Assembly (NCBI GenBank): GCA_034401135.1
Contig: JAWZSP010000002.1
Coordinates: 5,270,001 to 5,334,000, forward strand
Length of the DNA: 64,000 nucleotides
Source of the DNA: Volutella citrinella
Taxonomy: Eukaryota; Ascomycota; Sordariomycetes; Hypocreales; Nectriaceae
Direction: 5' to 3'
The notes under the pieces were generated by a model. The model worked only from the letters and a program-made list of their open reading frames with translations. It made no database searches and was not told where the DNA came from. Position numbers and translations under genes: made by a program. Below, in pieces: positions 1-9,760 of this stretch; positions within the stretch are counted from its first letter, which is position 1; every line of letters starts with the position of its first letter.

Positions 1-705
1 AGGCTCATTCAAGACACAGACGTCTTTATCCAGGGTTACCGCCCCGGAGTCATTGCCCGCAAGGGTCTCAGTCTCCACAACCTTCTGGAAATGGCTGGCA
101 AAAGGGGCAAAGGCATAGTGTACGTCGAGGAGAACTGCTATGGGCCAGATGGGCCCATGGCCGAACGTCCCGGCTGGCAGCAAGTCGCCGATGCAGCATC
201 TGGGTGCTCGTACGTAACCGGCCGGAGTCTCGGCCACACGGACGGGACCTGCGTGCTGCCCGCACTTCCCGTCCCGGACATGCTCACAGGCTTGATTGGC
301 GCCATCGGCACCATGATGGCTATCAGGGATCGTGCTCGTCAGGGAGGCTCATACCACGTTTTCGCTTCGTTGATGGCAGCGGCATCTCTTCATCTAAAAC
401 CCGAGGTCGGGCTATACGCGCCAGAGATTGTCCAGCAATGCAATAGTAGGTTCATGTGGGACGAGACCGGTCCGGATCTGTTTGTCCTTGAGCTGCTGGA
501 TGTGGTGTTGAAGGGATGGAAGGAGGATATGCCCGAGTATTTTGGGCAAAGCTCGCCATGGATGACCACGTTGAAGGGTGACTGGGGCGAGTTTCAGGTT
601 CTGAAGCCTGTTCTTCAACTGGCCGATGCGGAGACCACGCCGCGATTTACATTGGCGCCTGAGCCCAATTGCTATCGTAGCAGTGATGCCATCTCATGGG
701 CATGA
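1..705 (+). CDS. CoA-transferase family III (CaiB/BaiF) protein, 3' part
   Basis: The reading frame is already open at base 1, so the gene begins outside the window; only the last 234 codons are seen, ending at TGA 703-705. The visible part runs from 'FIQGYRPGVIARKGL' through 'GPMAERPGWQQVADAASG' and a loop with 'LTGLIGAIGTMMAI'. These are hallmarks of the C-terminal half of CaiB/BaiF-type formyl-CoA/carnitine-CoA transferases, which move CoA between carboxylic acids. The catalytic Asp lies in the missing N-terminal half in this family. Fungal members are often single-domain cytosolic or peroxisomal enzymes of unknown acid specificity. It converges with the downstream oxidoreductase. The family call is firm; the substrate is unknown. 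Confidence 0.85.
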   Translation, partial: RLIQDTDVFIQGYRPGVIARKGLSLHNLLEMAGKRGKGIVYVEENCYGPDGPMAERPGWQQVADAASGCSYVTGRSLGHTDGTCVLPALPVPDMLTGLIGAIGTMMAIRDRARQGGSYHVFASLMAAASLHLKPEVGLYAPEIVQQCNSRFMWDETGPDLFVLELLDVVLKGWKEDMPEYFGQSSPWMTTLKGDWGEFQVLKPVLQLADAETTPRFTLAPEPNCYRSSDAISWA

Positions 706-981
706 TCGAGTGAGATACTGAAGGATAGATATTATCTCCACTCTGAGAGTGTATTTTCTTACAGAATATATGCTATAATATGATATACATTTACATATAT
801 AAATAACTTCTTTGTTGTCCCTTTTAAAATGGGCAGGAAGTAGATGTGCAACCGCCTGACTTATAAGTGCTATGTTATTATACTGTCCAGCCTCATTTTA
901 TTAGTACCCCATGTCTGTTGCCATGTCAATCTCTAGTAGACTTCAATTCTATGCATGTTATAATATGCGTTTTTAGTGAGC

Positions 982-2160
982 CTAGATTTTAGCAGAGGTG
1001 TCACCGTCTATCTGAACTACAAGCTTTCCCATCTGGCGTCCTGATTTCATGTCCTCAAAAAGACTATCAATACCTTCAAGATCACTCAGGCCGATGACGG
1101 TTCTACTAATAACAGGCCGAATCCGCTTCTCAGAAACAAAGTCGACCATTTCCTTGAATTCCTGTCGAGATCCCATTGTCGTGCCCTTCAACTCTGCATT
1201 CAAAAGAACCGCTTGCATGTTCCAGGTCATCTTTGGGCCAACGGTCATGCCATACTGAACAATGACACCGCCGGGCTTGAGGAGCCTCACACCTTTACTG
1301 ACTACGTCACCGCCAGCACCATCGATAATTGCGTCGATGAACGGACGAGACGAGGGAAGCTGCCTTTGGATGTCGGCTTCCCACTTGTCAGCTGTGTAGT
1401 TGGCTGCGCCCTTGGCGCCAATCTGGATAGCCTTGTCATTCTTCACCTCGCTACTGGAGGTGACGTAGACATTGACACCAGACGCCACGGCAAACTGTAG
1501 AGCCGCGATGGCCACGCCACCTCCAATACCTGTGATGAGGATATTCTGACCGGGTTTAACGCAAGCTTTCGTAGTCAATGCTCGCCAGGCTGTGAGGCCC
1601 ACGAGTGGCAACGCCGCTGCTTCCACGGCAGACAAGTGCTTCGGGGCCAGAACAAATTCGTCTTGCGGGATGCAGATGTAGTCCTGTGCCGCGCCTACAT
1701 CGTAGAGGCGAGTTGAGCCGGTGATGGACCATTTGCTGGCGTCTTCGGGGCCAGCGGGGTCGGACTCCCAGCCACGCAAAGGCGTCAAAAGGACGTTTTC
1801 TCCGAGGAGTAAAGTGTTGGACACTTTACTTCCCAGTTCGACAATAGTGCCACAACCATCGGAGAGCATCGGGTTCTCAAGAGAAATGGCGGGATAGTGG
1901 TGTTGCCGAACGAACAGGTCTCGATGGTTGAGCGCAGCTGCCTTGAGCCGGACCAGTACTTCGTTATCGCCGGGGACAGGCTTCTTTACCTCCCTTAGTT
2001 GAAGGCTAGGGTGTCGGGTTAGTTGAGAGCAGTACTTTGAGTCATGACGGTGATGGAGCGGAACCTACGGGTAGTAGACTTGCCCCGGCTTGCCCTCAGC
2101 CTTCCCGAGATGAAGCACGCGGGACATTCTGCCCATCAGTGACTGGGAGGCTTTGAACAT
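982..2160 (-). CDS. MDR-superfamily NAD(P)-dependent oxidoreductase (quinone oxidoreductase-like)
   Basis: Two exons are inferred: 2160-2069 and 2005-982, with a 63-nt intron at 2006-2068 (donor GTAGGT, branch CTAAC, acceptor CCCTAG). The product is 371 aa. Joining gives a continuous MDR N-terminus ('GQVYYPLQLREVKKPVPG', then 'LVRLKAAALNHRDL') running into 'PMLSDGCGTIVELGS'. The nucleotide-binding Rossmann glycines are in 'ILITGIGGGVAIAALQFA'. The GHE-type zinc ligand cluster of true alcohol dehydrogenases is absent, so this is more likely a zinc-independent enone/quinone reductase-type member. An in-frame TGA lies just upstream of the chosen ATG at 2160; Met codons at 2136 and 2127 are alternative starts. 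It is divergent from the amino-acid permease. The physiological substrate cannot be told. Confidence 0.86.
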
Positions 2161-2622
2161 GACACGAAGACGTCAGGGTTTCTGACTACATGGTGGAGTT
2201 GAAGCGCTTGGCAGTTGTCGAGCTTTATGCTCTCTACCTCATCTAGGTGATGGGCCAGCCGGACCGTGCCCACTCAGGGTGTGGGTGGAGACGGTCCGGG
2301 TGCGGGTCTGGGGTATGGGTCCGGGGTATGGGGAACCCTCCTCGCTAAGAACAAGCTATGGGGGTGGGATCACCTTATCGGTCCATATGTGCTTGTAAGT
2401 TAGGCATGTACTAATGGAAAGCGCCCAAAACTCATGTCCATGTGCCAGGGTTGGTACTCGCATACCTCCTTGCGGATCAACACGTAAAGAAGGCCTTCCC
2501 CTCAAGTATTTAATGCTCTCCACAGACTATTCTCCAGCAACTCGCGCGATCTTCCATACAGCGAAACCCTACAACTACAAATCCCCAACAACGCTCATCA
2601 GAACGCTGTTGTCCATGCCAAC
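2161..2622. promoter_or_regulatory. Shared divergent promoter region, oxidoreductase / permease
   Basis: This 462-bp gap separates two divergently transcribed genes, so it should hold both promoters. It contains a G-rich run of imperfect GGGTNYGGG-like units at about 2278-2335 and one CTTATCG (GATA-type core on the other strand) near 2371. GATA factors control many fungal amino-acid permeases, but one core is weak evidence. No further gene is seen. Confidence 0.4.
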
Positions 2623-4386
2623 ATGGCTGCCATCGATGGAAAAAGTCTCCACAACGAGACTAGCGATGCCATGGTCGAACAATTCGAGCATCAGAACCTG
2701 GAGGGAGGTAGCGAGGTCGTTGCCATCAACACCAACGGCCTTCATCGCCGCCTCAACAACCGTCACATTCAGCTCATCGCCATCGGCGGAACCATCGGCA
2801 CTGGCCTCTTCATCAGCATCGGTGGCGCCTTGGCCAAAGGAGGCCCGGGGAGCCTGCTCCTCTGCTTCCTTCTCTACTCCTGTGTTGTCTCTCTGATCAA
2901 TAACTCGGCCGCCGAGATGGTGACACATATGCCCATCTCTGGAGGCTTCATTCGCCTTGCTGGCCACTGGGTAGATGAAGCCCTAGGGTTTATGATTGGC
3001 TGGAACTTTTTCCTCTACGAGGCTCTTTTGATCCCCTTTGAGGTTGTGGCTTTGAACATTGTGGTCTCGTACTGGGCCCCGGGAATTACAGAAGCCGGGC
3101 CGACAGCAGGATTCTGCTTGGGTGTCATCGTTTCCTATGGGTGAGTAGACCGAGAGACGCCAACGCCAAAGACAAAATCGCTAATATTGTGACCTTGTAG
3201 TCTTCTAAATGCCGTTGCGGTGGGAGTTTTCGGCGAAGCCGAGTTCTGGCTCTCTGGCGGCAAAGTTGTCCTCATGTTCATGCTCTTCACTTTCACCTTC
3301 GTCACCATGGTAGGAGGGAACCCGACCAGCCATGCCTACGGCTTCCGCAATTGGAACGATGCTTTTGCACAGTACAGGTCTACCGGAGCCCTCGGCCATT
3401 TCGAAGGCTTCATGGGTGTCCTCGTCAGTGCGGTTTTCATCATTGTCGGGCCAGACTACATCTCCATGATCGCCGCCGAGGCCAAGCATCCCAGCATTTA
3501 CGTCAAAACCGCTTTCAAGACAGTATACCTGCGCTTTGGCATCTTCTTCATTGGAAGTGCCCTTGCTGTTGGCATTGTTCTCCCATACAATGACCCGGAG
3601 TTGCGACGCATCCATATCGACGGCGAGGGTTCTTCCACGGCCGCTGCCTCGCCGTACGTTATTGCTATGACCAACATGGGCGTTACAGTCTTACCCCATG
3701 TAGTGAATGCTCTTCTATTCACTAGCATATATTCTGCGGGAAATACTTACACATACTGCGCGGTACGCTGTCTTTACAGTCTTGCCGTCCAGGGCCACGC
3801 CCCTGCCTTTTTGCAGAAATGCACAAAGAAAGGAATCCCTATTTACTGCTTTCTTATCACCATGCTTTTCCCATTCCTATCTCTTCTCTCCGTCAGCAGC
3901 GGATCCGCAAGGGCATTGGGTATTCTGCTCTCTGTCATTGCCGGCGGCGGTATCATGAACTATATCGTCATCTCAATCACCTATCTCCACTACTATCGCG
4001 CTTGTCGGGTTCAAGGCGTTGATCGCAAATCACTGCCCTACTATGGGTATTTCCAGCCTTATGGCGCATGGATCTCCTTGATTCTAGTGACCCTAGTGGG
4101 TTACACCTACGGCTATAAGTCCTTTTCGCCCTGGAATGTTGAGAACTTCTTTGCAAACTATACTATGCAAGTATTTGTTCCTTTCCTGTACATCTTTTGG
4201 AAGTTGGCCAAGAGAACCAAGGTCAAGAAAGCTTCCGAGGTTGATCTCGTGTGGGAGCGGCCGGCGATCGATGCCTATGAGCGCCAGGCTTTGATCGATG
4301 ACCCGCCGACTAGTTTCTGGGGAGAAATCGGCCAATTGGCTGGTATTCGCTACATAAAACAGTGTATTTTAAGGAGCAAATTGTAA
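2623..4386 (+). CDS. Amino-acid permease (APC superfamily, fungal YAT type)
   Basis: Two exons, 2623-3140 and 3201-4386, flank a 60-nt intron (GTGAGT..TTGTAG); joining restores 'IVSYG|LLNAVAVGVFGE'. The product is 567 aa, typical for fungal plasma-membrane amino-acid permeases with about 12 membrane helices. The first helix carries the family motif 'IAIGGTIGTGLFISIG' (about residues 47-62), followed by 'SAAEMVTHMPISGGF'. Later signatures are 'GPDYISMIAAEAKHP' and 'LPYYGYFQPYGAWI'. The start has a good context (AACATGGCT). It probably imports amino acids by proton symport; general versus specific substrate range is not decidable from sequence alone. No damage is seen. Confidence 0.93.
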
Positions 4387-4397
4387 AGCGGCCCTGA

Positions 4398-5128
4398 TTA
4401 GCAGGACTGACTAGTTCTTGAGTACTGTCCCAACAGCAGTGCGCCGGTGAATACCCGAGAGCCATCCACTTCTAAAAATTTCAAAGCGAGTGTCTCTATC
4501 CCTGCATTTTGTAATAGGAAAGCCGTGCTTTGACCAATGCAAACGTGCATATATTCACCCAGTTTGCTGATATTGTTGGCCCAAAACATTGGAGCCTGGG
4601 TGTTCTACAGAGCTTCAGGATCTCATAGACCTTGAGCTTTCCAGGCAAGAAGGAGAAGAGGCTTTCAATGCAAGATAGGAAAATGATTCCATTCACCTGA
4701 TGTCTCCAGTCACAGTGGCTCCAGATGACTGAATGGCCTCGTTTTCTGTCATCTTCAAATCGTTCCGGTGATCCATTTCCATCAACCCCCACCCCCGACT
4801 TGCTGTCTTCGACGTCACTCGTCCTTGCTGGGATGTTTCCCGAGGGGGTGCCGTGGTCAAATGAGCGTCGCCGTGGCTGTTGTCGGCGCTTGAGTGGGCA
4901 GTGACCGGGGTTGCAGCAGGCTTGGGTGCGTGCTCAGCATCGTCTTTGTGAGCGTCGCGCTGGAGACATCGTCAGTGACAATCGCATCATGCGAGGCAGG
5001 TCAACGGGCTGCTTGAGCCGCACTCGGCCGTCTCTGAGGCGCGTCCATATTCTAGGGCGGGCTCGGGGGCGACGGGAGATTCAGGGTCGCTGTGGAGGTC
5101 GAGGTCCTTGGTTGCGTCGTTGCCCTCA
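4398..5128 (-). pseudogene. Possible degenerate coding remnant, unidentified
   Basis: On the minus strand three stretches read like protein but lie in different frames. Roughly 5128-4990 is acidic and Ser/Pro-rich (for example 'KDLDLHSDPESPVAPEP'). About 4962-4699 includes 'GDAHLTTAPPRETSQQG' and 'KMTENEAIQSSGATVTGD'. 4589-4398 includes 'STAFLLQNAGIETLALKF' and ends at a TAA. A splice-like GTGAAT..CTGTAG segment lies between the last two. The composition suggests a decayed gene, but no family is recognised and a real intron-rich gene is not excluded. The rest of the 4,387-5,559 gap holds nothing else convincing. Confidence 0.25.
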
Positions 5129-5559
5129 TTCTAGAAGGGAGGATCGCACGCGGGGGACTCGGTCTGTTGGCGCTGTGATTAGCCCAGACTTATTAGGACT
5201 GAAAGCCAGCACTGAGAAAATTGAGCGGAATTTGAAAGGAGAAGTGAAACGAAAAATGATCGGCCAGAGATTTGTCATGGAAGGGAGGTTACTGAGGCTC
5301 TCAGGAGGGTGGACTGGAAGCCCGCGTTTCTTGACGAGGGCATCCGTGAGCTGAGCATCAGCTAGGGCGAGGAGAAGCCTGCACTTGTCACCTGATTCTT
5401 TGACCTAACATGCTACAAAAAAAGGATGCCTTGATTAACGATGCCTGTCTGTTTGTCCTTGGGCTCCTGGTTCTGGTGTACCTACCCTACACCAAGAGAT
5501 TGTGCTGTCGGAGCCCGCAGGATCCCGCTTATTCGAGCTCTATATACGCAAGTGTAATA

Positions 5560-6069
5560 CTACTCCGACTTGCCTCCTGCAATCGAGTTCATAACAGGCA
5601 GGTCCAAGATATCAGACGGCACATCAATCCAGGCCGCCCAACCATCGTCTCCTAGATCTTGGCCAATCTCATGGCCCCGAAGCCGAGCGACAAACACATC
5701 ACCAGCAAAGGTTCGCCGCCTTCCAAAGATGGCCTCGGGAAAGTTGCTATGGGTAGGTAATGATTCGGAATCGAATGAATAGAAGAGGACGTATAGCCCG
5801 TTGCAGCTGCTCAGCGGCTGGTTTTCAAGCCGGAAGGTTTCAAAGTCTCGCCATTGCCATGCCTGTGGTGTCTGCCAAAAGTCCCGCAGATCAGGGATGT
5901 GTCCCCAAGGCGCCTCAGACCCGTCCATTACACTGTGGTTTGTCGTTGTGAGACGGAGAGTGTGTGGCCTAGACCCGTCGGCGGGAAACCTGAGGGCAGT
6001 AATCGTGACTGGCGTTGGGAGTGAGGCCCGTGGCTGTCTAAGGAATACGGAGTGGAGACGGCTCAACAT
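5560..6069 (-). CDS. Hypothetical protein with possible mitochondrial presequence
   Basis: An uninterrupted 169-aa frame. The first 20 residues ('MLSRLHSVFLRQPRASLP') are Arg/Ser/Leu-rich without acidic residues, the profile of a mitochondrial targeting peptide. The body is aromatic-rich: 'APWGHIPDLRDFWQTP', 'WRDFETFRLENQPLSS' and 'GDVFVARLRGHEIGQD', with an acidic, Trp-containing C-terminal part. No known domain is recognised. Balanced composition over the full length argues for a real gene, but there is no homology evidence here. It is flanked by the permease-side remnant region and the beta-lactamase-like gene. Confidence 0.55.
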   Translation of the reverse strand: MLSRLHSVFLRQPRASLPTPVTITALRFPADGSRPHTLRLTTTNHSVMDGSEAPWGHIPDLRDFWQTPQAWQWRDFETFRLENQPLSSCNGLYVLFYSFDSESLPTHSNFPEAIFGRRRTFAGDVFVARLRGHEIGQDLGDDGWAAWIDVPSDILDLPVMNSIAGGKSE

Positions 6070-6420
6070 GACAGCGGCTCTCTAACATCAACGGCAGAGT
6101 TGGAGGTAGAGACTCTCGTGTCTGTCGAGGGTCGGTTTGTTTGATTTGATATTTCGATGAGATGAAACGTAGAGTGAGGGGTTAGGCAGCAACTGCGACC
6201 GACGCCTACTGTCACGGGGCAAGGCACGTGTGATGCACATTGCCAAATCTAGGACGTGCCGTTACATCCAGCTACGGCTTCGAGAGCTGCAGGCCCCTGC
6301 AAGCCTCCCTGTGGCCCTAGGCCCCTGCCCCTAACCCAGCCGCCCTCTCGAACTCTCTTAAGCAGCTATTTTATTACGGCCGAGAGAAAATACAGCCGGC
6401 TGGCTTAGTTAGAAAACTGT
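6070..6420. other. Intergenic region
   Basis: A 351-bp gap upstream of the hypothetical gene and downstream of the hydrolase gene. It is rich in CCCCTR and CCCTGC words around 6290-6340 and shows no credible coding frame. Confidence 0.4.
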
Positions 6421-7602
6421 CTAGGCTATAGAGACTCCAAGTATCTCATAAACCGTCTTAATAAACGCTGCCGGGGAAGGATGCTCTGCACTCAGCATCC
6501 TGTTCATAGTATACGCCATCGTAAGTTTCCTGTCCCGGTCCATAACCACAATCGAACCGCCCCATCCGCTACCCCATCCAACACTGCCCCCTGGCAACTT
6601 GTCCTCGACAATTCCCGAGCCCGGTCCGGTGAGGTATATCCCAAGTCCGCGCCTCCCGGGACGTCCCGTAACCACATCCACCCCATTCGCATGCTCCGTG
6701 AGTGCCAGTTCCACCGTCTCATTCGACAGCAGGCGATGACCACCTTCTGCACATGTGCCGCCAAGCGAGAAGCAGGAGAGGATCTTGACCAAGGCCCTGG
6801 CGTTTGTGTGGCCGTTGACTGAGCCCAAAACGCTGGACCTCCAGAGCGCACTATTGGCGTCCTCAGCTGTAAGGAGGGGGTTACACAACGTGCGCATCGT
6901 TATCGAGCTTGGGTCACATCCCATCTGCTCAAGTGCCTCTTGAATTGAAGGTCCAGGTGGAGGCACGACGGGGGCCACTCGGTTCCAGTCCTCCTTTCGA
7001 CATCCAAGCTGAAAGTCCGTTCCGATGCTAAGTGGCCGGCAAATTTCTTTCGTTACGAACTCGTCGATGGACATGCCCGTCTTCCTTCGCACAAGCTCAC
7101 CGACGAGAAACCCTTGCGATACGCCATGGTATCCCATCGCGGCCCCGGGAGCCCATAGCGTTGCTTGACGCGCCAGCTTGTCAGTCGCCCCTTTGGCGTC
7201 GCACAACTCCCCCAGCGTCATATCTTCCTGCCACGCGCTGAGGCCCGCTGTGTGGGCCAACACTTGGCCAACCGTGATTTCCGACTTCCCGTTCGTCGCA
7301 AACTCAGGCCAATGATGGGCGACCTTGTCGTCGGGACAGAGCAGGCCACATGAAATCAGCATAAGAGCCGCCAAGTTGGTGACTAGTTTCGTTGTCGAGA
7401 AGACGTTGACGATGGTGTCCTTTTCCCAACGCTTCTCTGTCGATTGGTCGGCGCAGCCCCCCCATATGTCCACTACATTTTCGTCGCCATTAATGTTCAC
7501 GCACAGACTGGCCCCTATGTCTTGCCCGGACGCGATGAATTGTTGCATCAAGTCGCGCAACTTGGAGAACCGGGGGTCACAGTGGCCAAAGATCTGAGCC
7601 AT
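6421..7602 (-). CDS. Serine beta-lactamase-fold esterase/transesterase
   Basis: A single-exon 393-aa protein of the beta-lactamase/penicillin-binding-protein-like family (class C fold; includes fungal esterases and LovD-type acyltransferases). The SxxK motif is S69-T-T-K72 in 'VNVFSTTKLVTNLAALM', giving nucleophile Ser69 and base Lys72. The Tyr motif is Y158-H-G in 'GAAMGYHGVSQGFLVGEL', followed by the family's 'RRKTGMSIDEFV'. The third box is replaced by the Trp/Gly-rich 'SVGWGSGWGGSIVVMDRD', as is usual in esterase members. No signal peptide is visible, so it is probably intracellular. It likely hydrolyses or transfers short acyl esters; antibiotic resistance is not implied. It could belong to a secondary-metabolite route, but no synthase is present here. 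Confidence 0.9.
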   Translation of the reverse strand: MAQIFGHCDPRFSKLRDLMQQFIASGQDIGASLCVNINGDENVVDIWGGCADQSTEKRWEKDTIVNVFSTTKLVTNLAALMLISCGLLCPDDKVAHHWPEFATNGKSEITVGQVLAHTAGLSAWQEDMTLGELCDAKGATDKLARQATLWAPGAAMGYHGVSQGFLVGELVRRKTGMSIDEFVTKEICRPLSIGTDFQLGCRKEDWNRVAPVVPPPGPSIQEALEQMGCDPSSITMRTLCNPLLTAEDANSALWRSSVLGSVNGHTNARALVKILSCFSLGGTCAEGGHRLLSNETVELALTEHANGVDVVTGRPGRRGLGIYLTGPGSGIVEDKLPGGSVGWGSGWGGSIVVMDRDRKLTMAYTMNRMLSAEHPSPAAFIKTVYEILGVSIA

Positions 7603-8162
7603 GATAATGAATGGTAAAGAAATCTAGTTAAAATATAACAGAGATTAGACGAGGTTATGACCCCTCTATAGAGGGGTTGTATGGTATTATTTACTCCACG
7701 CAACATCACGTGGACTCCACTTAGATAAATACAGCCCTTGATAAGTAGCGGATTATTAGATAATCCGAAGGGACCAGGATTTTGCTGTTGTCCCCTCCCA
7801 TCTTCGTCGCAACTCAAGCGCAACCGCCGAGGAGCCAATAGACTGGCTATTCAGCAGGCATTGCTGAACTATAGGATTATTGAGTTGTGTCATCGTATTG
7901 GCTGGGGCACAGGGGAAGCTGTTTCAGAAACAGACGGGACAGCAACTGTATATATTTACTGTTTGCTATCTACTATATACTTGACTTGGACTTTGTCCCA
8001 GGAGCGCAGTCGCTCTCGTTGTCCTATCCATCCACGTTCCCAATAGTCCGGATATCGCTCTGAATACGAACGAGTTCCGTTGTATGGGGATGCATCTTAC
8101 ACCAAAGCACCGTGTATCAGCGCCACGTCCCAACCCTTACCCCTCAGCTCCCATCTCCTTAA
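7603..8162. other. Intergenic region with two short palindromes
   Basis: This 560-bp stretch is the upstream region of the hydrolase. It contains a perfect 18-bp palindrome at 7660-7677 (ACCCCTCTATAGAGGGGT) and a near-perfect one at 7749-7767 built on CGGATTAT/ATAATCCG. The two could be ends of a degraded small transposable element or operator-like sites. No coding frame is convincing. Confidence 0.4.
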
Positions 8163-8468
8163 CTACTCGGTGGTACTAGTTTCTTCGGCTATAGTAGCCC
8201 TAGAAAGCTCTCTAGTCTTGGCTCCCGTTTGGAATAAGTAGTTGAGCTGGGCATAAGTCAGGCCCTTTGTTTCCGGAATCTCAACCCAGGTTAGAACAAA
8301 GCCTAGAGCGCATGTGCCACAGAACACAAAACCGATCTTCCCACCCAAGTTGCCTTTATCGGTATTGAACATGTACGGCACGCAAAAGTTGAAAAGCCAG
8401 GACGTCAAAGCGTTGATGGAAAAGCCAAAGCCGAGTGTCTTTGCCTTGAGACGGATAGAGGGGATCAG
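8163..8468 (-). pseudogene. MFS sugar transporter, C-terminal fragment
   Basis: 101 codons read 'LIPSIRLKAKTLGFGFSI', then 'NALTSWLFNFCVPYMFN', and end with the sugar-transporter signature region 'VEIPETKGLTYAQLNYLF' (normally PETKGxTxxELDxLF). This matches the last transmembrane part and cytosolic tail of a fungal alpha-glucoside/hexose MFS permease of about 500-550 aa. An in-frame TAG (minus strand, 8469-8471) sits directly upstream and no earlier helices can be found in any frame, so about four fifths of the gene is gone. It is almost certainly non-functional. Confidence 0.8.
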
Positions 8469-9253
8469 CTACTCTAAAGGCGCCCGCACACCGAACGCTG
8501 ACTACCCCTGCTCAACTACGACACGGCGATTGACATCTGCTCGTTACAGTCGAAGTCAGCGCATCACCATCACTGTGCCGCAACGGGAAAGGCATTTCCA
8601 GACATGGCTCACTACACCCGATTTTCATATCCTGCTTCAGGTCACTAATACCGCAGGGCGTTATCCAATTCGCAGATACAAGCGATCCATCTTTTCGTAC
8701 ATTGAGGACGGATCACCAGTGCCATTGGGGAGAGAGCCAAAAGCATGGGTTTGAAAATGAGAAGGAGTTGAGAGAACTTTATAAAAGATACTCAGGATGT
8801 TGATATCGTGTATGACAGTAAGGATGGGTGAACCGGCATGAAGTCCTACTGATTCAGTGGACGCTTAACTGTTGGCTGGAGGAGGAGTCTTGGCCGTGGC
8901 TGCGTTTGGTGATTCTAGCTGTGCTGCTGCCAAAGAAGATGCAGGTTGCCAGTGATAAACAGAATGAAAGTATTTAGAAACAGATTATCCAGCCCTAAAT
9001 GCAAAGCCACAGCGGCTGGGTCGGGGTTGGGCTCGTGATTGGGAGTCGTGGGCATGTAAAGATGGCTGCACAGCCTCCTCCACTTGGCATTAAGACACAG
9101 AAGGCAACAGTACGGATCAGTCAGAGGTGCATGAGGCATGCTTAGTCAACCGCAGGCCAGGTTTCACCGCCTCAACCAAATGATTTCAACCTGGGATCTA
9201 ACCCTGCCACCTTGCCTCACCCTCACACGCCACTACCCATCTAGCAACTCAGT
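8469..9253. other. Intergenic region
   Basis: About 785 bp between two broken genes. Open frames on both strands here lack recognisable domains or typical codon use. No structured RNA is seen. Confidence 0.35.
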
Positions 9254-9725
9254 ATGGCCGTTTCAAAGTACGCTGCCGGACCAGAGAGTTACGACAGACT
9301 GTCACGCTTCCAGACATCCAACTTCTTCTCTAGGCCGACTCATTCCTGCACCAGGGAGCAATGCGACGAGTTTGCAGCAGACCTGGTGGGAGGGCCGGTC
9401 TCGGCCACTCCAGTCCAAGGAGGTAACAGCTACACTGTAGAGGGCGAAACAATTCCCAAGGTAGTGCAGTTTCGTTCTCTGGCGCTTGACATGAAAAACA
9501 TCAGCCTGGCTCAACAAGTCTACCTCGACTTTGTTCCCAAGGGCGAGTACCATGGCCCGCTGGATTAAAGCAGTTCTGGGATACTTTCATGATGACGTAG
9601 GGGAGATGTGTGAATTGGATTCACGTTCGATAGAGGTGGCTAGGTTGATGGGTTTACTTCAAATGCACGGCTTTGAAGAAACAGCGAGTTCAACTGCCTA
9701 CTTGGAAAAGCTTCTCTTTATCTAG
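9254..9725 (+). pseudogene. Aminoglycoside-phosphotransferase-like kinase with catalytic core deleted
   Basis: The first frame (9254-9568) has the N-terminus typical of a large fungal APH/kinase-like family: 'SRFQTSNFFSRPTHSCT', 'EFAADLVGGPVSATPVQGG' and 'PKVVQFRSLALDMKNISLA'. The family's extreme C-terminus follows at once in a different frame (about 9555-9725): 'KAVLGYFHDDVGEM', 'RSIEVARLMGLLQMHGF' and 'TAYLEKLL'. The middle of the protein, including the catalytic HxD loop and the metal-binding Asp, is missing. The simplest reading is one internal deletion of several hundred bases that also broke the frame. The motif assignment rests on family knowledge. The remnant cannot encode a working kinase. 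Confidence 0.72.
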
Positions 9726-9760
9726 AAGTGCTAGCTGGTCACTGTAATATACTCTGACCA

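Noticed and set aside
4911..5354. 147-codon Arg/Gly-rich plus-strand frame
   Set aside because: Very high Arg/Gly content and poor codon use; the opposite strand reads more like protein.
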